10,963 nt of DNA from Thermofilaceae archaeon (GTDB taxonomy: Archaea > Thermoproteota > Thermoprotei > Thermofilales > Thermofilaceae). The stretch is taken from the NCBI GenBank assembly GCA_027017025.1, contig JALURH010000147.1, forward strand, positions 1 to 10,963, in the 5' to 3' direction. Below, in pieces: positions 6,737 through 10,963 of the stretch (positions within the stretch are counted from its first letter, which is position 1; each line of letters begins with the position of its first letter). A program made the position numbers and the translations under genes. The notes under the pieces are model-generated. The model did not search any database and was not told the DNA's origin. It saw only the letters and a program-made list of their open reading frames with translations.

Positions 6737-6762
6737 GTGTAAAAATGAAGATATATAACAGA

Positions 6763-7077
6763 ATGAATTTAAAGAGTTTAAAAGTATTAGGTAACAAGCA
6801 ACTGGAGGAACTGGCAGAGATATTCAAGGCACTGGGTGAGCCAAATAGGCTCAAGATAGTAATGTATCTCCTAGAGGGAGAGAGGTATGTGACAGAACTC
6901 GTAAAATTAACTGGCTCAACCCAGCCAGTAGTCTCGCATCACCTGAAAATATTATGTGATGCAGGAGTTATAGAGTCTATCAGGAAAGGAAGGCATAAAT
7001 ACTTTAGTATAACTGGTGATTGGGTTAAGGAATTACTGCGTTGTGTAATTAAGGTAAGATTTGGAGAAATTTACTAG
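6763..7077 (+). CDS. ArsR-family winged-helix transcriptional regulator
   Basis: 104 residues from ATG 6763. The classic small ArsR fold is visible: E-L-A-E-I-F-K-A-L-G-E-P-N-R-L-K-I-V, then the helix-turn-helix Y-V-T-E-L-V-K-L-T-G-S-T-Q-P-V-V-S-H-H-L-K-I-L, and the wing I-R-K-G-R-H-K-Y-F-S-I. ArsR-type proteins bind DNA as dimers and usually repress transcription until a ligand binds. The metal-binding C-V-C motif of ArsR/SmtB is absent (this helix reads R-Y-V-T-E-L) and only two scattered cysteines occur, so a metal sensor is unlikely. ATG 6745 is in frame but only about 15 bases from the TATA centre, too close to be transcribed from it; ATG 6763 fits a nearly leaderless mRNA. It diverges from HAD-taw3 and may control them and itself. 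Its last 45 bases overlap the convergent phosphoesterase gene. Confidence 0.85.
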   Translation: MNLKSLKVLGNKQLEELAEIFKALGEPNRLKIVMYLLEGERYVTELVKLTGSTQPVVSHHLKILCDAGVIESIRKGRHKYFSITGDWVKELLRCVIKVRFGEIY

Positions 7078-7806
7078 CTTTACATTTCCATCTGTATTCA
7101 CTATGATCATTGTTCCACTAGGTTTCCTCCAGTAAGGTATTCCAGCTACCCACATATTTTTCCATGCACCAGTGTTAGCGACCCCTTTTTCATAGTCTAT
7201 ACCAGGGATATGTGTATGCCCCATTATAACCCAACCATCTCTAATTCTAGCTTTTTTCCTTACTAGTTTTTCAAGAAAAAGGTGTATACCTAAATATGTT
7301 GCTAAGCGATTAACTGCATGTGCTACGACACCATTAGGGACTATGCTGTCTCCATGAAGTAGATATAGTTTTATTCCAGCTACCTTAAGGATTAGAGGAC
7401 CTGGGTAGATATCTACGGTTATTTCGCCGATATTTAGCGAATATTTCTTCTCTATCAATGGATCGTGGGAGGATCTACTAGTAGTGTACACTAACTTATA
7501 GCTGTCTTCAGGAAGTATACTTCTAAGCTCTCTGGAGAGTGATTCAAAGCTTACTTTCTCGTGAAAATCTTCAAACAAATCACCTATAACTATTATGCAC
7601 TCAAATCCATTCTTCTTAGCATAATCCACTATACACTCTAGTACCTTACATACGGTTCCTCTCCTACAATGTATATCCGAGACTATGATGGCATTCCTAT
7701 ATGACGTATTGGTTTCAGAGAAAACTATCTTCCTTGGATAAAATATGTAAAACAGCGCTAAGGTTACACTAAGTAGTAGGGATATAACTAAGGTCTCTAG
7801 GAACAT
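7033..7806 (-). CDS. Membrane-anchored metallophosphoesterase, calcineurin-like
   Basis: 257 residues. An N-terminal hydrophobic helix (3-23), followed by P-R-K, looks like a membrane anchor. The body is a calcineurin-like phosphoesterase: D44-x-H46 in S-D-I-H, G75-D76 in I-G-D-L, H151 in L-L-H-G-D, and G196-H197-T198-H199. The general layout, including the late N-T-G-A-W, recalls the LpxH-like/UDP-diacylglucosamine-pyrophosphatase group, but archaea lack lipid A, so the substrate is unknown. The G-N-H-D/E block is not intact: at the expected place stands S-R-S-S-H-D (110-115), so the metal-ligand asparagine appears to be serine. ATG 7806 has no clear ribosome binding site, but TTTTTATC on the minus strand near 7832 would fit a leaderless start. 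The 3' end overlaps the arsR gene by 45 bases. Family firm, activity uncertain. Confidence 0.82.
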   Translation of the reverse strand: MFLETLVISLLLSVTLALFYIFYPRKIVFSETNTSYRNAIIVSDIHCRRGTVCKVLECIVDYAKKNGFECIIVIGDLFEDFHEKVSFESLSRELRSILPEDSYKLVYTTSRSSHDPLIEKKYSLNIGEITVDIYPGPLILKVAGIKLYLLHGDSIVPNGVVAHAVNRLATYLGIHLFLEKLVRKKARIRDGWVIMGHTHIPGIDYEKGVANTGAWKNMWVAGIPYWRKPSGTMIIVNTDGNVKLVNFSKSYLNYTTQ

Positions 7807-8037
7807 AAGATAGGTTAGATAAAAAATCGATAAAAACGTGTCTATCTACAATATAACTTAATTAGCTATACTACCTTTATACTAACTTCCTAAAACCTAA
7901 TTTCTGGTTAAACTCACATGCATGTTAGGCCTAAATTTCGTCTTTAAAGCAAAATACTAAAACTACTTCTAGTCAACATCTAGGACCATAATCGTTTTAG
8001 ATTGGATTTCACATTTTTTCTCTAGGTAGAGGCTGTG

Positions 8038-9597
8038 ATGAGGAGATATCTGGTATTACTCAACATAGTACTGATACTCCTATTATTTACTTTACCTAGC
8101 CCGGCACTATCATTACCGCCATTAGACAAAATTTATGTTCAAATTAAGGTGGAGGAAGATGGTAATGCTACGGTTCTTTTCCACATAAAGGGGGAACAAC
8201 CAGGTAGTTTCTGGATAATGATGCCTAAGTATGAAAAGGTCTCTGGGAAGATTATTGAGGGAGAGTATAGATGGGTTTCCAACGAGTCTACAGGTTACTA
8301 TTTCTATTATAGGAGCACTATTGAGGTTAAACCCAGCTCTAAAGGGTTCTATGAAATCTACATATATTACAACTTTCCCTATGCTTCCCTTATAGCTGGA
8401 GATAGTGGATGGTTCATGTCGCCTCAACTATTAGTAGAGCCTCCAGTAAAGTTAGTAGTTAATGTAACAATCCTAAATCTCAAGAAGGTTACAGAACTTA
8501 ATATAAATCCTACAGAAAGAACGGAGAATTCTTTCTTATTTACACTTAGCGAAAGAAGTTATGAAGAACCAAAGGGTAGGATAGTTATTGAATATGATCT
8601 TAAGCAACCTATAGAAGATCGTGTATTCAATGGCAAGATAGATGGGATGGAGGTTACCATAGTATATCCAGAAATCTATTCCAAATTCGCTGAGAAGGTA
8701 TTCAATGTAATAGAGAAATCATATCCCATATTAATTGACACCTTTGGTGTAAAGCCTGAGAAACTGGAGTTTAAATTCTTCCTACCCAAGGAATCGATGG
8801 GCGGTATATCCACCTTAGGTTTTGTTCTAGGAGAAGACATAAATATTGGTGGGAAAGGACCAATCAGACTTAATCTAGGACTTATAAGGTACGCAGAAGG
8901 TTACTTAGAGACAACAATTATTCACGAATATACACATCTCGCACTCGGTATAGTGGGTATTGAAGCAAATGATCAACTTAGATGGTTCCATGAAGGAATG
9001 GCACAATATATCTCCATAGAGGTAGCAGAGAAAATAGGTCTGGACACAAGTGATTATAGAAAAGATCTTGTTGAGGCATCAAATAGGGTCTTTGACCTAT
9101 ACGGCGGGAATCTCGGTTTCGTAACGGATTGGCCAGATAATAGGCTAGAGGAATCATATGCGTATGCTGCTAGCTACTACATTATCCACTATCTTGCCGA
9201 GAAATACGGTGGTTTAGGATATATTAGGAAAATATCAGATGTTGTAAGAGAGGAAGGTAGTGTAAAGACAAATAGTAAACTCATCGAGGTATTAAGTAAA
9301 GCCGCTGGAACCGACCTTAGGGGTCTTTTTGAAGGATGGGGATTCATACTCCACGAGGTATCCACTACAGGCAATAATACCTATATACTATATGTCCTCA
9401 TAGCTACGATATTTGCGTTAATTATTGTTGCAACCTTGTACGTGGTTTTCCGCAGAGTTCCCCGAGAAATGGAGGAGAGATACCTTGTATGTCCATTCTG
9501 TAAAGCATATATACCTAGTGGAGCAAGCTATTGCCCATACTGTGGTAGAATAGTTAGCATAGATATTGAAGACATGGTACCCAGTGATAAAGAATAA
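8038..9597 (+). CDS. Exported membrane-anchored gluzincin metalloprotease with C-terminal zinc ribbon
   Basis: 519 residues from ATG 8038, chosen over GTG 8035 because GAGG at 8029-8032 sits five bases ahead of it. Residues 1-26 form a signal peptide (R-R, long leucine-rich core, P-A-L-S-L). A beta-rich region to about 190 may be a substrate-binding or structural module. The catalytic part has H296-E-Y-T-H300 and, 18 residues later, E319 in W-F-H-E-G-M-A: the zinc site and glutamate of gluzincins, related in plan to M1 aminopeptidases and the peptidase MA group. A single membrane helix spans about 449-471 and ends in F-R-R. A short tail then carries a zinc ribbon with C485, C488, C499 and C502 (C-P-F-C ... 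C-P-Y-C-G). The protease should lie outside the cell and the ribbon inside. Several N-x-S/T sites fit a glycosylated surface protein. I do not recognise a named family; substrate unknown. Confidence 0.83.
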   Translation: MRRYLVLLNIVLILLLFTLPSPALSLPPLDKIYVQIKVEEDGNATVLFHIKGEQPGSFWIMMPKYEKVSGKIIEGEYRWVSNESTGYYFYYRSTIEVKPSSKGFYEIYIYYNFPYASLIAGDSGWFMSPQLLVEPPVKLVVNVTILNLKKVTELNINPTERTENSFLFTLSERSYEEPKGRIVIEYDLKQPIEDRVFNGKIDGMEVTIVYPEIYSKFAEKVFNVIEKSYPILIDTFGVKPEKLEFKFFLPKESMGGISTLGFVLGEDINIGGKGPIRLNLGLIRYAEGYLETTIIHEYTHLALGIVGIEANDQLRWFHEGMAQYISIEVAEKIGLDTSDYRKDLVEASNRVFDLYGGNLGFVTDWPDNRLEESYAYAASYYIIHYLAEKYGGLGYIRKISDVVREEGSVKTNSKLIEVLSKAAGTDLRGLFEGWGFILHEVSTTGNNTYILYVLIATIFALIIVATLYVVFRRVPREMEERYLVCPFCKAYIPSGASYCPYCGRIVSIDIEDMVPSDKE

Positions 9598-9603
9598 GAT
9601 AGG

Positions 9604-9624
9604 GGTTAGGTTTATAACCTAACC
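9604..9624. terminator. Hairpin between convergent protease and ferredoxin genes
   Basis: A 9-bp perfect inverted repeat (GGTTAGGTT at 9604-9612, AACCTAACC at 9616-9624) with a 3-base loop fills the 26-base gap between the two facing stop codons. The last base belongs to the ferredoxin stop codon. It could act as a two-way transcript end or 3'-stabilising structure. Neither side has a long T-run, and archaeal termination relies mostly on T-tracts, so the role is uncertain; the repeat itself is certain. Confidence 0.5.
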
Positions 9625-9869
9625 TATTCTTCAACTTCCTCGACTGAAATTACTGTTACAGAGCAGGCTTCTGCAGCACTCTTTACGCAGTCCTCAAGGT
9701 CGCTGGGGACGGATCCAGTCGATATATCGCCGCCTACCCTATATTTCTCCACTATCTGGGATTTCCCATCCTCCTCATTCATTTCAAAGACTTCAGGACA
9801 GAGGCTTACACACGCCATGCAGCTAATGCATCCATCTCTGTCAATAGTTACCTTAAACTTCTTTGCCAT
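9624..9869 (-). CDS. Ferredoxin, single [4Fe-4S] cluster, Pyrococcus/Thermococcus type
   Basis: 81 residues from ATG 9869. The start is fixed by GGTGA at 9879-9875 with a 5-base spacer; the frame stays open to 9929, but that extra stretch precedes the ribosome binding site and is not protein-like. Cysteines are C14-x2-C17-x2-C20-x3-C24-P and, near the end, C61 and C69. By analogy with Pyrococcus ferredoxin, C14, C17, C20 and C69 bind one [4Fe-4S] cluster while C24 and C61 are placed to form a disulfide. Here the second ligand is cysteine, where Pyrococcus has aspartate. The residue after C69 is serine rather than the usual proline. Fold cues V-F-E-M-N-E-E-D-G-K and the acidic tail agree. It is a soluble electron carrier, probably for 2-oxoacid or aldehyde oxidoreductases and hydrogenases. 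It is divergent from the aminopropyltransferase gene, with no sign of a shared role. Confidence 0.9.
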   Translation of the reverse strand: MAKKFKVTIDRDGCISCMACVSLCPEVFEMNEEDGKSQIVEKYRVGGDISTGSVPSDLEDCVKSAAEACSVTVISVEEVEE

Positions 9870-9874
9870 GCTGT

Positions 9875-9879
9875 TCACC
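9875..9879 (-). promoter_or_regulatory. Shine-Dalgarno site of the ferredoxin gene
   Basis: GGTGA on the minus strand lies five bases ahead of ATG 9869, which settles the short form of the ferredoxin. An AT-rich box (AATTTAATTA on the minus strand, about 9901-9910) further upstream would place the transcript start some 10-15 bases before the ATG, so that the site is within the mRNA. Confidence 0.6.
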
Positions 9880-9967
9880 GTGTAAGAGTATAAGTTTACG
9901 TAATTAAATTTTCTTCCGATTAGAAACATCTATCAGATTGTTTCAACGTATTTTCTAGGGGTACAAT

Positions 9968-10894
9968 ATGAGCCTAGATAAAAGAATGAGCACATGGCAC
10001 ATGGGTAGGCTATGGGTTACTGAGTGGGTCTCACCTAAAGAGGCTCACATGCATGGGTTAGAGGAGATAATATATGAGGGGAGAACTAAGTACCAGCATG
10101 TACTAATAGCTAGGACATTTGCGTTTGGTAAAACACTTTTTCTCGATGGATATGTCCAGTCAACCGAGCTTGATGAAGCTATATACCATGAAGCTCTAGT
10201 TCACCCAGCTATGCTCACGCACCCATCTCCCAGGAAGGTTGCAATCATAGGTGGCGGTGAGGGAGCCACGCTTAGAGAAGTTCTTAAACATAGATCTGTT
10301 GAGAGGGTAGTCATGGTTGATATAGATAGTGAGTTAATAGAGTTATGTAAGAAATTCTTGCCGGAATGGAGTAAAGGTGCTTTTGATGACCCGAGAGTAG
10401 AGCTAATCTTTAGTGATGGTAGGAGATTTATTGAGGAGACGGGGGAAAAATTTGATGTCATAATACTTGATTTAACGGATCCAGCTGAGGGTACGCCTGG
10501 GATAAAGCTATATACAAAGGAGTTTTATGAGGCAGTTTACAATGCTCTCTCGGAAGATGGTGTAGCAGTTACCCAGGCAACTTCTATTCGATACTACCTC
10601 TTCGCCTTCACCGCTATTAGGAACACATTATCTAAGGTTTTTCCGAAGGTTAGACCATATAAGATATTTATTCCGGCTTTTCTCTGCGAATGGGGATTCA
10701 TGTTAGCCTCAAAGAGCAGAGATCCTCTAGAGCTAAGCGAAGAAGAGATTAGAGAGAGGATACGTGATCTAGACTTAATCTTCTATGACGAGGAGGCACA
10801 TAGATTTCTCTTCTGGATCCCGAAGTTTGTAAGAAAGAAAATGGATGAAATAGATTTAGTTTCAACAGATTCAAATCCATTAATCATTTACTAA
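9968..10894 (+). CDS. speE: Polyamine aminopropyltransferase, thermospermine-synthase-like (SpeE family)
   Basis: 308 residues, full length for the spermidine/spermine synthase family. These enzymes move an aminopropyl group from decarboxylated S-adenosylmethionine to a diamine or polyamine. Visible are the N-terminal beta domain with Y42-Q43 and D-G-Y-V-Q-S-T-E (60-67), then Y73-H74-E75 and the nucleotide loop G95-G-G-E-G99. These are followed by V-D-I-D (117-120), D150-G151, the catalytic block D168-L-T-D171-P and L-Y-T-K-E-F-Y (181-187). The order Q-S-x-E-x-D-E-x-I-Y-H-E, the V-D-I-D (not V-E-I-D) and D-L-x-D-P-x-E-G-x-P resemble thermospermine synthases such as plant ACL5 and the Pyrobaculum enzyme more than bacterial spermidine synthase. 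The product may therefore be thermospermine or a longer polyamine; this is inference. ATG 9968 is preceded by AGGGGT (9957-9962), 5-base spacer. The C-terminal I-P-K-F-V-R-K-K extension is intact. Confidence 0.92.
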   Translation: MSLDKRMSTWHMGRLWVTEWVSPKEAHMHGLEEIIYEGRTKYQHVLIARTFAFGKTLFLDGYVQSTELDEAIYHEALVHPAMLTHPSPRKVAIIGGGEGATLREVLKHRSVERVVMVDIDSELIELCKKFLPEWSKGAFDDPRVELIFSDGRRFIEETGEKFDVIILDLTDPAEGTPGIKLYTKEFYEAVYNALSEDGVAVTQATSIRYYLFAFTAIRNTLSKVFPKVRPYKIFIPAFLCEWGFMLASKSRDPLELSEEEIRERIRDLDLIFYDEEAHRFLFWIPKFVRKKMDEIDLVSTDSNPLIIY

Positions 10895-10963
10895 TTTTAC
10901 CTTTAAACCAAATTTTTTCAATAAAGTAGCTTTCCTATGGAATCTCTCCCTACTATATGGAAT
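10880..10963 (-). CDS. Possible C-terminal end of a minus-strand gene entering at the right edge
   Basis: Reading leftwards from the right edge, one minus-strand frame is open for 27 codons before a TAA at 10882-10880. It reads like a basic protein tail: I-P-Y-S-R-E-R-F-H-R-K near the edge, then L-L-K-K-F-G-L-K-V-K-L. Codon choice (AGG/AGA for Arg, TTA for Leu) matches the neighbours. If real it overlaps the aminopropyltransferase 3' end by 15 bases, like other convergent pairs here. A run this short is often open by chance and the family is not recognisable. Confidence 0.28.
   Translation of the reverse strand: MPYSRERFHRKATLLKKFGLKVKLVND
10913..10918 (+). terminator. T-tract after the aminopropyltransferase gene
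   Basis: Six consecutive Ts begin 19 bases after the stop codon of the aminopropyltransferase gene, with another T4 run at 10894-10897. Short T-tracts downstream of stops are the usual archaeal termination signal. The match is short and the area AT-rich. Confidence 0.35.

Noticed and set aside
6768..6782. Two TTTAAA words nine bases apart at the start of the arsR gene
   Set aside because: They lie inside the coding region and encode a Leu-Lys repeat, so a TATA or operator role is not needed to explain them.
7807..8034. Intergenic gap of 228 bases upstream of the protease gene, including the palindrome ACATGCATGT (7916-7925)
   Set aside because: No gene or structured RNA was seen. CTTTAAAG near 7942 and GTTTTAGA near 7994 are weak TATA candidates, and the 10-bp palindrome alone is too short to call an operator.
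8035..8071. GTGATGA at the protease start followed by CTGA, resembling C and D boxes
   Set aside because: Only 29 bases separate the two, against 38 expected, no D'/C' pair lies between, and the sequence is explained as start codon and signal-peptide coding.
1..10963. tRNA genes, rRNA, CRISPR repeats, insertion sequences or att-like repeats
   Set aside because: No T-loop motif with matching acceptor stem, no regularly spaced repeat, no transposase frame and no long direct or inverted repeats were found by reading both strands.

Overview
The window reads as a stretch of hyperthermophilic crenarchaeal chromosome, most like the Desulfurococcales. This rests on an archaeal wybutosine enzyme (Taw3), a Pyrococcus/Thermococcus-type ferredoxin, an aminopropyltransferase of the thermospermine-synthase type, a GNAT-ABC ATPase fusion known mainly from archaea, a C/D box sRNA, TATA-box promoters and GGTGA-type ribosome binding sites. 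The genus cannot be fixed from the sequence. Genes are densely packed and no mobile element, CRISPR array, tRNA or rRNA was seen.

Layout. Positions 1-1625 hold the 3' part of the GNAT-ABC ATPase, which is already open at the left edge. The gap after it carries, on the minus strand, a well-formed C/D box methylation-guide sRNA (about 1676-1724) with its own TATA box. Positions 1882-4778 are an anion-type ABC importer locus. A double-length permease and its ATPase lie on the minus strand. A stand-alone copy of the 'AAA-associated' domain lies on the plus strand, meeting the ATPase stop codon to stop codon. In many bacteria that domain is fused to the ATPase itself. No substrate-binding protein is present.

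A palindromic AT-rich element at 4809-4820 lies between the permease and a divergent DedA-family membrane protein (4845-5456). DedA runs into the end of taw3, which forms a minus-strand pair with an upstream HAD hydrolase. A second palindromic TATA element (6725-6736) separates the HAD gene from a divergent ArsR-type regulator. The regulator overlaps the end of a membrane-anchored metallophosphoesterase.

The right third holds an exported, membrane-anchored gluzincin metalloprotease with a cytoplasmic zinc ribbon, then a hairpin at the convergent junction with a small ferredoxin gene. A divergent aminopropyltransferase gene follows, and the end of another minus-strand gene may enter at the right edge.

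As a whole this is housekeeping plus transport: polyamine synthesis, tRNA modification, rRNA/tRNA methylation guidance and membrane functions. The least ordinary items are the unlinked C/D sRNA with its promoter, the split ATPase/AAA-associated pair, and the protease with a zinc ribbon across the membrane. Convergent genes repeatedly overlap at their 3' ends.
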